Position numbers and translations under genes: made by a program. DNA of 64,000 nt from assembly GCF_039542385.1 (NCBI RefSeq), contig NZ_BAABIA010000002.1, positions 62,001 to 126,000 on the forward strand, given 5' to 3'. The notes beneath the pieces are model-generated. The model did no database searches. It worked only from the letters and a program-made list of their open reading frames with translations, and had not been told where the DNA came from. Of this stretch, positions 35,394-43,728 are shown in pieces. This DNA is from Prosthecobacter algae (GTDB lineage Bacteria; Verrucomicrobiota; Verrucomicrobiia; Verrucomicrobiales; Verrucomicrobiaceae). How positions within the stretch are numbered: the stretch's first letter is position 1; each line of letters begins with the position of its first letter.

Positions 35394-38036
35394 ATGAGCA
35401 AGATGACCTCCACGAATGACAAACAGTTCCCGCGAGGCGCGGAATGGGTCCGCGTGGACTTCCATCTGCACACCAAGGCAGACAAGGAGTTCAAATACAG
35501 CGGGGACGAAAACTACTACAATAGCTCTTACATCAATGCGCTGGAGAAGTCGAACATCCGATTGGGAATCATCACCAACCACAACAAGTTCGATTTCGAA
35601 GAGTTCAAATCCCTCCGAGCGACCGCCCGAAAGCAGAAGATCGGGCTTTTGCCCGGCGTGGAGCTTTCACTGAGTGACGGCCGAGCTGGAATTCATGTTT
35701 TGATCGTTTTCAGCGATGACTGGATGGATTCTGGGAAGGACTACATCAATTCGTTTCTTGCGAGCATGTTCCCTGGAAAAACTAAGGAAGAGTATGAGCA
35801 TGAAAACGGATGCAGCGAGAAAACTCTTCTCCAAATGGTGGAGATGCTCGATGGATTGTCCCGCGGAGACTATTTTCTGATCTTTGCCCATGTGGAAGAG
35901 CCCAAAGGCCTTTGGAAGGAGCTGGGCATAGGCAAACTCGCAGCTTGGAAGGAAAGTCGTTATGGCGCTCTCCGAAGTCGCACCCTAGGTTTCCAAAAAG
36001 TCCGCTCGTACAACAAACTCCATGAGGCTGACAAGCCATGCCGCCTAAAAGCAAAAAATGCTTTGGGCGACTGGTACCCCGCCGAAGTGGAGGGGTGTGA
36101 CCGTAAAAGCATTCAGGAAATCGGACAAGGTCGCTCCTGCTATCTCAAACTCGGAGAACTTTCGTTCGAAGCGACCAAGTTCGCATTATTTGATCATGAG
36201 CACCGAGTCCGCACGGAATTACAAGAACCCCGACAGGCGGTGCTTCTTCAGCAAATCAATTTCGCCGGTGGTGCCTTGGATGGAATTATTGTGCCATTCT
36301 CCCCTTCGTTGAACTGCCTGATCGGCCCGCGTGGAAATGGAAAGTCGGCGGTGATTGAGTGTTTGAGACATGCACTGGGCTTCCCAGAAGGAGCAGACGA
36401 CCGCTACAAGTCCGGTTTGGTCGAGCGCATGCTGTCGCCCGCCGGCAAAGTGGTGCTGGTGGCCGTGGACGAGTTCGGGCGTGAAGTTCGGGTGGAACGG
36501 GAGCGCAGCGGTCAGCCGTCCGTGTATCTGGATGGGGTGTATCGCGACATTTCCCCGGGATCGGTCCTCAAGGACATCCTCTACTTCGGCCAGAAGGACC
36601 TCTCTGCCCGTTCGGAGTCGTTCGACGAGAGCTTTCTCGACAAAATGCTAGCGGATCGTCTGGATCCAAAGCTTCAGGAAGAGGCGACGCTTATCGAAGG
36701 TGTGCGCCAAACCGCGAAGCAGCTCAAAGAGACGCTAGAGGCGACGGAGAAGATCGCCGCGCTACAAAAAGAGAAGAACGAACTGGAGGTGCAGCTCCAG
36801 GTCTTCACCGACAAGGGGGTGGACAAGAAGCTTGCCGAGATGACACTCTTCGACGGCGACCGGCAGGCCATCATTTCATGGCAACAGGCGCTGAAGGAGC
36901 TGGGCACAAATCTGAAGGAGGCGGCGGACTGGGACGAGGTGAACGCAGCTTTCCCCGTATTGAAATCGCAACGAACTGCTGACATTGTCGTCGAGCTTAC
37001 ATTCGCCAAGGCTAAGTCAGAAGAAGCCAAAGCGAGCGCACAAGCTGCGCTCCAGGCTTTGCGTGATACACTCAAAGTCTTGGCTGAGGCGCTCCAGAAA
37101 CTTATTCCCGTGCAAGACCAAATGAAGCAGGAGGTGGCAGAATTGCAAAAGACCCTCAACGAGCCGCAGCTCGATTTGGAGCTGTTCCGAACGAAGAAGA
37201 ATCGCCTTAATCAGTTGGTAACGCTGTTGGCAACAGGAGCGCAGCGAGCCAAAACCGAACAGACTGCACGGGACCTCCTTGGTGAGGCAGTGAACAAGCT
37301 CCATGATTTTTGGCGTGAGCGGTTCACAGAACGCGAAGCCGAGGTGCGGCGCTTGGAAGCGGAACTGCCACAGGAGATTCGTCTCCAAACAGCGTTTAAA
37401 GGCAAACGCCGCGCCTTCGGTGAGTTCCTTCGGTCAAAGTTCAAAGGCAGTGGCCTGCAGGCCGCTGCCTACGAGACAATCGAGGACGCTTTTATGGACG
37501 GACGCGAGTTGTATCAAAGCCGGGCAGAACTGGTGACAAATGGACTGAGCGAGAATGCCGCGATTAAAGTCCAGGCCACGCTGCTTGATCATCTGTCGGA
37601 TTTCCTTACCTTCCGGACTCCTGATGAGACTGCCGTTCTATTCAACGGGAAGCTGTTGGGGGAATACTCGCTCGGGCAACGCGCCACGGTGATCCTACAC
37701 ATCCTCATGCACCTGAGACGCTACCCGTTGATCCTCATTGACCAGCCGGAGGACGACCTGGACAACGAGACGCTTTACACCCATTTCATACACCAACTGC
37801 TGGACCGGAAGGAGTTGACGCAGTTCATCTTCGCCACCCACAATCCCAATATTCCCGTGCTGGGTGATGCGGAGCAGGCCATTGTCTGTCGGAAGGAGGG
37901 CGAGAAGTTTTCGTTCGACCACGGCAGCATTGACGACAAAGACATTCAACAACGCATCGTCACCGTGATGGAAGGCGGCGAAGACGCATTCCGGCGCAGA
38001 AAGGAAATTTACCAACTATGGAAGAGTTCAAATTGA
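35394..38036 (+). CDS. TrlF-like PHP-domain SMC ATPase
   Basis: An 880-residue protein. The N-terminal PHP domain opens with VDFHLHT (about 21-27) and continues with ITNHNK and GVELS, which hold metal ligands of PHP phosphoesterases. A P-loop, LIGPRGNGKSAVIECL, is near residue 312; a long coiled coil follows; and Walker B and the H-loop are LILIDQPEDDLDN and FIFATHNPN near residues 780-820. This architecture is that of the TrlF family of predicted defence or conflict nucleases, in which the ATPase would control PHP cleavage of a nucleic acid. It sits 300 bp after CBASS. Met1 or Met4 could be the start. Its 3' end overlaps a decayed gene. Confidence 0.78.
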   Translation: MSKMTSTNDKQFPRGAEWVRVDFHLHTKADKEFKYSGDENYYNSSYINALEKSNIRLGIITNHNKFDFEEFKSLRATARKQKIGLLPGVELSLSDGRAGIHVLIVFSDDWMDSGKDYINSFLASMFPGKTKEEYEHENGCSEKTLLQMVEMLDGLSRGDYFLIFAHVEEPKGLWKELGIGKLAAWKESRYGALRSRTLGFQKVRSYNKLHEADKPCRLKAKNALGDWYPAEVEGCDRKSIQEIGQGRSCYLKLGELSFEATKFALFDHEHRVRTELQEPRQAVLLQQINFAGGALDGIIVPFSPSLNCLIGPRGNGKSAVIECLRHALGFPEGADDRYKSGLVERMLSPAGKVVLVAVDEFGREVRVERERSGQPSVYLDGVYRDISPGSVLKDILYFGQKDLSARSESFDESFLDKMLADRLDPKLQEEATLIEGVRQTAKQLKETLEATEKIAALQKEKNELEVQLQVFTDKGVDKKLAEMTLFDGDRQAIISWQQALKELGTNLKEAADWDEVNAAFPVLKSQRTADIVVELTFAKAKSEEAKASAQAALQALRDTLKVLAEALQKLIPVQDQMKQEVAELQKTLNEPQLDLELFRTKKNRLNQLVTLLATGAQRAKTEQTARDLLGEAVNKLHDFWRERFTEREAEVRRLEAELPQEIRLQTAFKGKRRAFGEFLRSKFKGSGLQAAAYETIEDAFMDGRELYQSRAELVTNGLSENAAIKVQATLLDHLSDFLTFRTPDETAVLFNGKLLGEYSLGQRATVILHILMHLRRYPLILIDQPEDDLDNETLYTHFIHQLLDRKELTQFIFATHNPNIPVLGDAEQAIVCRKEGEKFSFDHGSIDDKDIQQRIVTVMEGGEDAFRRRKEIYQLWKSSN

Positions 38037-38251
38037 GAAGCCAGAGCCTGCTAGGCGGAGTCAGGACGCGGCATTAAAGCGCGAGCCGTCGGCTAACGCC
38101 AAGATGGCAGGCGAAATCGTTGCGTTTGCCAACAGTGACGGAGGGCATTTTCGTTAGCGTTGAGAAGGATTGCAGCATAGCCAGTCTTACCGGCAAAGTC
38201 GGTAAGGAAATGTCGAAGGTCGCATGGTATAGCGTTCGTCCACCGTTTTAA
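38018..38251 (+). pseudogene. Frameshifted AlbA/Schlafen-like ATP-binding protein remnant
   Basis: An ATG inside the end of the TrlF-like gene begins MEEFKLRSQSL. After a shift of frame the next segment reads LKREPSANAKMAGEIVAFAN then SDGGHF, and after a second shift VSVEKDCSIASLTG. Together these match the start of AlbA_2/Schlafen-type ATP-binding proteins (EFKRE...EIVAFANSDGG...GVEKDGS). The rest of such a protein, several hundred residues, is missing. It is a probable former partner of the TrlF-like gene. Confidence 0.55.
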
Positions 38252-38460
38252 AAAGTGAAGCCGCGCCACTGAGGAGGGACCACAAAACCCCGGAGCCATA
38301 GAGCACCATTCTTGAGATCCTCCGCATCATCATTGAGCAGAAACCGAAAGATTTACTGTCAATACATTGCCAAAGGGTCTGCGCTACCCTCGCTGCCCAG
38401 CCTGGGCGCAGCGCACAAAGTGCAACATGTTTCATCAGAACAGCCATGTCCGGCCCCGTA

Positions 38461-38478
38461 TTTGCAACCCGCTGCAAA
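38461..38478. promoter_or_regulatory. TTTGCA palindrome, copy 1
   Basis: TTTGCA-6 bp-TGCAAA, an operator-like inverted repeat, 167 bp upstream of copy 2 and within a longer similar context (ACAGC...CCG before each copy). Confidence 0.45.
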
Positions 38479-38644
38479 CTTTGGCCTTAGCTTGCGGTCA
38501 AAAACAAACTGACGGATTTTCTGCCGCTCCCAATCCATCCGCAGCCTTTTCAGGTTCCTCTGCATGGGCATGTCCGGCCGGATTTTAGCCGCCCAAACAA
38601 CGCTCTGCTGCGATGTTTGGGTAGGGCTGGTGCAGACAGCTCCG

Positions 38645-38662
38645 TTTGCAACCGATTGCAAA
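38645..38662. promoter_or_regulatory. TTTGCAA palindrome, copy 2
   Basis: TTTGCAA-CCGA-TTGCAAA, a perfect 7-bp inverted repeat 58 bp before the basic-protein gene. With copy 1 it suggests a shared regulator. Confidence 0.5.
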
Positions 38663-38720
38663 ATAAAGGTTGATTTTATAATGCAGCCCCCTTTTATCCA
38701 TATTTATTCTTTTTCTCCAC

Positions 38721-38945
38721 ATGGCAAAACCCGCAGTTAACCAAGCTAAATCCCCCATCAAGCGGCGCATACGTTCCCGCACGGGCAAGGCAGGAACTAC
38801 GGGCAAGGTGAAGGCTGCACCTGCGAAAAGCCGCCGCAGGTCGTCTGCTGCCAAGGACAGCTACCTCTCTGAGGTGATGCATTTCATACGTTCACTGGCT
38901 GACCATCAGGCCCGCTCGAGGAAGACCGTGCTTCGGGTCCGCTGA
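38721..38945 (+). CDS. Small histone-H1-like basic protein
   Basis: A 74-residue, very basic protein rich in Lys, Arg, Ala and Pro (IKRRIRSRTGKAGTTGKVKAAPAKSRRR), then a helical end (YLSEVMHFIRSLADHQ). Its composition resembles bacterial histone-H1-like or other nucleic-acid-coating proteins. No conserved domain is evident. Two palindromes lie upstream. No clear ribosome site is seen, which is common for genes in this window. A DNA-binding role is inferred from charge alone. Confidence 0.5.
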   Translation: MAKPAVNQAKSPIKRRIRSRTGKAGTTGKVKAAPAKSRRRSSAAKDSYLSEVMHFIRSLADHQARSRKTVLRVR

Positions 38946-38997
38946 AGGGTGCCCGAAAGCACATTGAACTCCCCTCCGCGCACAGTCTCTTCACTCG

Positions 38998-40662
38998 ATG
39001 CCAGTATTTCACGCACGTCTGGCATCGCCGATGACATGTAAGGTCCGGGACATTCAGAGGCCCGAGAGTTTCTTCCGCCTCTTGAAGGAGGAGCTTGGCC
39101 AAACAGACTCTCTTTCCACGCCGCTGCACCGCGTGTGTTCCCTGGCACGCCGCCTGGAGGTTGCCACCGTTGTCATCGAAGAGCTGGAAGAGGCCGGAGA
39201 GATCATTGAAGAAAATGAAGACCTCCAGGGGCTAAAGGCCTGGCATGGCAGCCTGCCCGTCATACGCCTCAGCTTTTTCAGGACTCCCTTCCTAAAACCA
39301 GAGGACATTTCAGATCAGGACGCGAGCTCCTTCATCGGGTATGCGCTCCTGAAGCGTGATTACACTTCAAGGAAACAAACAAAGACTAGATGCCGGGTCT
39401 ATGAGGCTATAATGCCCTCTCCTGGACATGCCTACATCCACATCCGTGGCGGAGTGGAATGGGAATGCCGGGTGAATGACTCCACTCTTATCGCCCGCGG
39501 CTATCCGTTCTTCCAGCAGAACACACTGACCAATGTCTGCTCCCACGCCGCGGTGCGCACCATCGCGGCCTGCTTTAGCCAGCCGGACCAGACACTCACC
39601 TTTCGGCAGATGAACAGCCGCCTGGAAAAGCAGCCGGAAGACATCCGCAACGGGCTGCTGACTCCTGAGATTGCCAAACTGCTGGAGACCACCGGTGCGG
39701 AAGTCTCCGTCTATGCTTACAATGACTTGGCGCAACCTGGACCGAAGCTCCCCTACCAGCGGCTGGCCTATGGAAGCCTGGAGTCCGGCTACCCGGCCAT
39801 GCTCATCTTTGGAGACGCCACCCTAGGTGAATCAGCAGAGCATTTTCTGCATGCCGTGCCAGTCTTCGGCCACACCTTCAACCCGGATATGTGGCTGCCG
39901 CAGGTGGAGCAGGCCCGCTTCGACCTGGGCAAGAAAATGGGATACATCCCCAGCGATTTCTGGCTTGGCTCTTTCATCGGGCATGACGACAATTTCGGTC
40001 CCCACTATAGCATCCCGCGCCATTACCTGCGCAGCATGCGCTCCTCCTCCAAGGAACATCCCCAGTCGATCTCCACCGAGGGGGTGGCCTGGCTGCTGAC
40101 CACTCTGCCCAAAGGGGTCAGGATAAACAGCGTGATAGCCGAGGCCATCTGCATCAGCGCATTGAAAAAGCGCTCCATCGAAATCAAAAAGCATGACGGA
40201 GAGTGGACCCAACGCATGCTAGAAAACCAGAAGGAAGGCCAGCTTGTACTGCGCACCCTGCTCCTGGAAAAGTCGCAATACCGGAAGCACCTGGAAAACA
40301 TGGAAGGCTGGAAACAGGCAGAGCGTCTAAGTCAGGAAGAGATTCAGGCTATTTTGGACAGCATTCCCGGAGACCTTTTCTGGATGGTGGAAATCTCTCT
40401 CCTGGAGCTCTTCCCTACCAACCGCCGCAAGCTGGGAGAGATGATCATCAACCCCCATGAGGAGGGAGCCTCCATGGCAGAGCTGCAGGTGGAAAAAAGC
40501 GCTCTGGGCCTGCGCCTGCCGGGGCTATGGATCTCCTGGCCGCCCAATGGCGTACGCAATTCTCATCGGCTATCCCTGACTCTGGCCAGCCACACTCCGC
40601 TCTACGGCTGCGAGCAGCCATCAAAAAAACCGAAAGACGAAAGTGCGCCGACCGCCACCTGA
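38998..40662 (+). CDS. Unknown 554-aa protein with papain-like peptidase motifs
   Basis: I do not recognise the family. Around residue 173 it reads QQNTLTNVCSHAAVRTIA, resembling the Gln-x(n)-Cys start of papain/C39-like peptidases (Cys181). HAVPVFGHT (His285 or His292) and a following Asn295/Asp297 give the order Cys-His-Asn/Asp. The first 100 residues contain a wHTH-like helical part (RVCSLARRLEVATVVIEELE), and the C-terminal 200 are helical. It has no signal peptide, so it would act in the cytoplasm. It follows the basic protein by 52 bp. A cysteine protease or transglutaminase-like activity is plausible but not shown. Confidence 0.45.
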   Translation: MPVFHARLASPMTCKVRDIQRPESFFRLLKEELGQTDSLSTPLHRVCSLARRLEVATVVIEELEEAGEIIEENEDLQGLKAWHGSLPVIRLSFFRTPFLKPEDISDQDASSFIGYALLKRDYTSRKQTKTRCRVYEAIMPSPGHAYIHIRGGVEWECRVNDSTLIARGYPFFQQNTLTNVCSHAAVRTIAACFSQPDQTLTFRQMNSRLEKQPEDIRNGLLTPEIAKLLETTGAEVSVYAYNDLAQPGPKLPYQRLAYGSLESGYPAMLIFGDATLGESAEHFLHAVPVFGHTFNPDMWLPQVEQARFDLGKKMGYIPSDFWLGSFIGHDDNFGPHYSIPRHYLRSMRSSSKEHPQSISTEGVAWLLTTLPKGVRINSVIAEAICISALKKRSIEIKKHDGEWTQRMLENQKEGQLVLRTLLLEKSQYRKHLENMEGWKQAERLSQEEIQAILDSIPGDLFWMVEISLLELFPTNRRKLGEMIINPHEEGASMAELQVEKSALGLRLPGLWISWPPNGVRNSHRLSLTLASHTPLYGCEQPSKKPKDESAPTAT

Positions 40663-41113
40663 CAGTTCCGAAGTGGAAAGTAGAAACCGAGACACGATCC
40701 CGCTGGCTTAGCCAATCTTGCGAGACAGAGATGTCTTCTACATCCGCTACGGGCTGACGGCTGCCTGCTGACCGCCGGATGAGCCAGCAGCCCGGAGGAC
40801 ATCATTGTTTCGCTTAACCATCAGCTTGTGCATGGAGCCGGGTTGGAAAACCCTTGTCCAGCACCAACTTCAGGTCATCAACAACACCGGCCCCCCGGAT
40901 GCCCCTGCTGCCACCTGAGGTGCCGCGGCGGCTTCCATACCCCCCAATTTGCCCCATAGCGGGTGAGAGGCGCGCTGGACGAATTGAAATTTCTTTTAAA
41001 TTTTTGGATTTGAACACCTAACAGAGTGGGCGAGGCAGCGGGGTGAGGAGGCTTCCGTCATTCGTCCGCCAGGAAGCGTTGAAGCATCATGGGCTAACAT
41101 TTAAATGTGAATC
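40663..41113. other. Intergenic region, 450 bp
   Basis: I see no gene. It separates the plus-strand defence region from the minus-strand DNA-metabolism island and ends at a perfect palindrome. Confidence 0.35.
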
Positions 41114-41133
41114 ACATCAACCATGGTTGATGT
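41114..41133. promoter_or_regulatory. Perfect 20-bp palindrome, left flank of the island
   Basis: ACATCAACCATGGTTGATGT. Its inner 18 bp (CATCAACCATGGTTGATG) recurs in the 24-bp palindrome at 51481-51504. The two copies bracket the 41.2-51.4 kb island. Confidence 0.7.
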
Positions 41134-41158
41134 CCGAAACCTCCTCCCACCTAAAGAA

Positions 41159-41185
41159 AAGGGTCCCGGATAATCCGAGGCCCTT
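41159..41185 (-). terminator. Intrinsic terminator after the DUF932 gene
   Basis: AAGGG...CCCTT stem with an inner CGGAT/ATCCG, followed on the minus strand by TTTTCTTT. It lies 8 bp past the stop. Confidence 0.7.
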
Positions 41186-41192
41186 CCTTTTC

Positions 41193-41972
41193 TCACGCGG
41201 CTAGGCCGACGTGAATGTCTAACAGGCCGTGGAGGGCCTCAGTGCGTTTGGGGAGTTCCGCCAGGTTGCCGCTTTTCAGGGACTCGGTGAAGGCGTTGAA
41301 CAGACTCCAGACATTGCGGCCGGCGAAGGCGTCGTATCTGGGTTCCCTCCATTCATTGAGCACCGAAGGGATGAGGCGGTTGGAGCACACGCCCACATCC
41401 GTTGCGCGGATGATGAGGTCATGGGCATCCACTTCACCAATGCCCGCTTCTTTGTAGGCAGCGATGCGTTTGTCCTGGTCATGCCACTTGGCCATGAGTT
41501 GGCCGATGGAGCGTCCCACCAGTTGCGGCAGGTCACGGACAATGAACCGAGTGTGTTTGCGGGCGAATTTGATCTCTCCGGAAAAGGAAAGGTTGTCGCA
41601 CACAAACACACTGGCACCGGCCACGATCCCAGCGGGGAAGGTTTTATCATGGCTGTTACGCAATCCCAGCACCCAGCAATAATCTTCGCTGGACTGATGG
41701 GAGGTCACTTCCATGAGGCCGAAATAACGCATGCCATCATGTGACAACGAATGCGCCTGCGTGCCGATTTTAAGCCGGGAACTGGACAGGGTTTTCTGGA
41801 CGGTGGTGATGAGCTGATGATGTGGAATGGGACACCAGCTATAGGTAGGTGCAGGCGTGGGCACAGAACGGACTTCTTGAAGGTCGGCAGTGTGGGCACC
41901 GCAATGCAACATCAGGTTAGGGGTTTTACGAGGCTTAGCCATAGGGGCGATGAGGTCGAGGTTTGCGATCAT
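41193..41972 (-). CDS. DUF932 phage/plasmid-like protein
   Basis: A 259-residue DUF932 protein: YCWVLGLRNSHDKTFPAGIV, then AGASVFVCDNLSFSGEI and the KHTR that follows are the conserved core of this family, found on phages, plasmids and integrative elements. Its biochemical role is unknown; its company is usually replication or recombination genes. A second possible start is Met11 (MAKPRKTPN). It is the last gene of the minus-strand island and is followed by a terminator. The 240 bp before it include terminator T2 and leave room for its own promoter. Confidence 0.82.
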   Translation of the reverse strand: MIANLDLIAPMAKPRKTPNLMLHCGAHTADLQEVRSVPTPAPTYSWCPIPHHQLITTVQKTLSSSRLKIGTQAHSLSHDGMRYFGLMEVTSHQSSEDYCWVLGLRNSHDKTFPAGIVAGASVFVCDNLSFSGEIKFARKHTRFIVRDLPQLVGRSIGQLMAKWHDQDKRIAAYKEAGIGEVDAHDLIIRATDVGVCSNRLIPSVLNEWREPRYDAFAGRNVWSLFNAFTESLKSGNLAELPKRTEALHGLLDIHVGLAA

Positions 41973-42152
41973 GGGGATGAGGTAGTTAGAGGAGGTTTTA
42001 AATTATTTAATTGATGACTGATTGAATGGGTGAAGCGCCTGGTCATGACAGGGAACCCATGAGGTTAATTCTTTTGATGGAGGCACGGTTGAAACGTTCC
42101 TTCTGGCGAAAGAAGACCTGGGTGGTGTGTGCTGTTGAGGGCCTATAAAAAG

Positions 42153-42188
42153 AGAACCCGGCACGTCGGTGAAGACGCAGCGGGCTCT
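42153..42188 (-). terminator. Terminator T2 after the clamp gene
   Basis: Hairpin with outer CCCG/CGGG and inner CGTC/GACG stems, then TTCTCTTTTTATAG on the minus strand. It is 27 bp past the clamp stop. Confidence 0.6.
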
Positions 42189-42214
42189 GTTTCCCATATG
42201 ATGGATGGTTCGGC

Positions 42215-43642
42215 CTACAGCTTCAGGCCTTGCAGGGTGCGTAGCGTGGAGCGGACAGAACTCATTTCTCGGGCACTGGTTTTTTGCTCACGCTGGAGAA
42301 GCTTGAGTTTATTGGCCAGGTCACGGATTTGGTTAAGCCCGTCCTGAAACCGATCCCGCAGGAGGTTGCAGAGGTTGAGCGCTTCATCCATGGCAGGAGC
42401 GCTAGGCCCTGCTTCAGGAGCATCGGAGTTGGGACGATTGAGCATTGGATTTGTAGTTGGGGGTTTGGGTTGGTGTGTAGGTACTGCCGTTGTGTCCATC
42501 TTTCGGATGGGAGTGGGTTGAGGCGATGTGCCTGCCTTGTCAGACCTCACTGGCATGATGATGAGTTGCTTGCCTTGCGCATGAAGACGCAGAGGTGAAC
42601 GTTCATCGAAGAGGCTGATGTGATGGAGGCCGAATTGCAGGGCTTTGATGAGGAAACGACGGTCTAAAAAGATCGTCACTTCCGGTCCATGACCTTGCAT
42701 CGCCTCCAGAGGGATGTGCAGCCAAGGTTCTTCGGCACTTGGTTTTGCCAGCAAGTTGAGGGTGTTGCTTTTCCACTGCATGCCCAGCGTATGAAACTGA
42801 GTGTCATGGTTAGGCAGGCGCTGTATCAACTGGATCACTGCTTCCAATTGATCTGGAGGCAGAGTCAGGTGTGTTTTCGCTTGGGTGGGGTCAGGAACTG
42901 CAACCTGCCAGTCCGGATATTTATTCGGGATCTGACGTGACACGAATCTCCATCTGCGACTGCTGAGCTGCACCCATTCTTCGTTGCTTTTGATCTGCCA
43001 TTCACCATCCCAAAGAAAATCCTTCCACCCCAAGAATTTATGACTGGGGATGAGGACGGATTGTTTCAGGGGGAGGGTGAAGGAATTCGCGGAGTAGAGG
43101 TGTTTTCCATCGGTGCCCACCAAGTAGTTTGCCTTGGGGTTTCGGACATCAATGAAGGTGCCATTGAGCACGTAACGAGTGGCATCAGTGCTGGTGCAGG
43201 ACATCGCTTCATGGAAGCTTTGTCGCAGATGTGCAGGCAGCGGAACCGATTCAAGATTAAGGCGCGGTGTCACAGGAAAGTCTGTCACCGGCAAGAGTTT
43301 GATTTTAGTTTCTCCGGTCTGGCCACCCAATGAAAATTGGATCGCCAGATTCTCGGGGTCGGTGGTGATGCGGATCTGCTCACCTTTGCCGCAGCTTTTA
43401 ACGGTGTGCAGGAGCTGATCATAAGGCACGAGCACGGTCGCGGGTGGACCGTCAGAAGGGTGTTCAAAGCGCACGGTGACAAAATGGTCGAGATCTGTCC
43501 CGGTAAGGGCAATCCAACCATCTGCGGTGCGATCAATTTTAACGTGTTTAAGGAGGGGTAAGCTGGCTTTGGGTGTGATCACCTTGCCAAGTCCCGCCAG
43601 AGCTGCCTTGAGCTCTGCAATGGGTAAGACGATGGGTTTCAT
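42215..43642 (-). CDS. DnaN-like sliding clamp with C-terminal extension
   Basis: A 475-residue protein of which the first about 365 residues match the three-domain beta sliding clamp: start MKPIVLPIAELKAALAGLGKVI, KASLPLLKHVKI, then SATKLVGTDGKHLY-like YLVGTDGKHLYSAN, and LQFGLHHISLF in domain three, ending in a clamp-like IIMPVR. Cellular DnaN proteins end here. This one continues with a Pro/Thr-rich linker and an about 60-residue coiled coil (LCNLLRDRFQDGLNQI...). It is probably a mobile-element clamp that recruits its own partners. Terminator T3 is only about 20 bp before the ATG. Confidence 0.75.
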   Translation of the reverse strand: MKPIVLPIAELKAALAGLGKVITPKASLPLLKHVKIDRTADGWIALTGTDLDHFVTVRFEHPSDGPPATVLVPYDQLLHTVKSCGKGEQIRITTDPENLAIQFSLGGQTGETKIKLLPVTDFPVTPRLNLESVPLPAHLRQSFHEAMSCTSTDATRYVLNGTFIDVRNPKANYLVGTDGKHLYSANSFTLPLKQSVLIPSHKFLGWKDFLWDGEWQIKSNEEWVQLSSRRWRFVSRQIPNKYPDWQVAVPDPTQAKTHLTLPPDQLEAVIQLIQRLPNHDTQFHTLGMQWKSNTLNLLAKPSAEEPWLHIPLEAMQGHGPEVTIFLDRRFLIKALQFGLHHISLFDERSPLRLHAQGKQLIIMPVRSDKAGTSPQPTPIRKMDTTAVPTHQPKPPTTNPMLNRPNSDAPEAGPSAPAMDEALNLCNLLRDRFQDGLNQIRDLANKLKLLQREQKTSAREMSSVRSTLRTLQGLKL

Positions 43643-43666
43643 AAGCGATGCGGTTGAGGTTAAAAA

Positions 43667-43707
43667 CCAACCACCCCTGCTCCGGTGAAGAAGTCAGGGG
43701 TGGTTGG
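43667..43707 (-). terminator. Terminator T3 after the ligase gene
   Basis: A perfect 13-bp stem (CCAACCACCCCTG and its complement) followed by TTTTT on the minus strand. It lies 22 bp past the ligase stop and about 20 bp before the clamp ATG. Confidence 0.9.
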
Positions 43708-43728
43708 CAGTGGGATGAGTGTGTGGAA

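Larger units (their letters stand above)
38252..38720. other. Intergenic region with TTTGCA palindromes
   Basis: No gene is supported. CATGTCCGGCC occurs twice (about 38444 and 38568), and two TTTGCA-type palindromes are present (separate entries). Confidence 0.4.

Noticed and set aside
40663-41100. A further small gene after the 554-aa protein
   Set aside because: Frames on both strands are short, overlap each other, and show neither start signals nor domain-like sequence.
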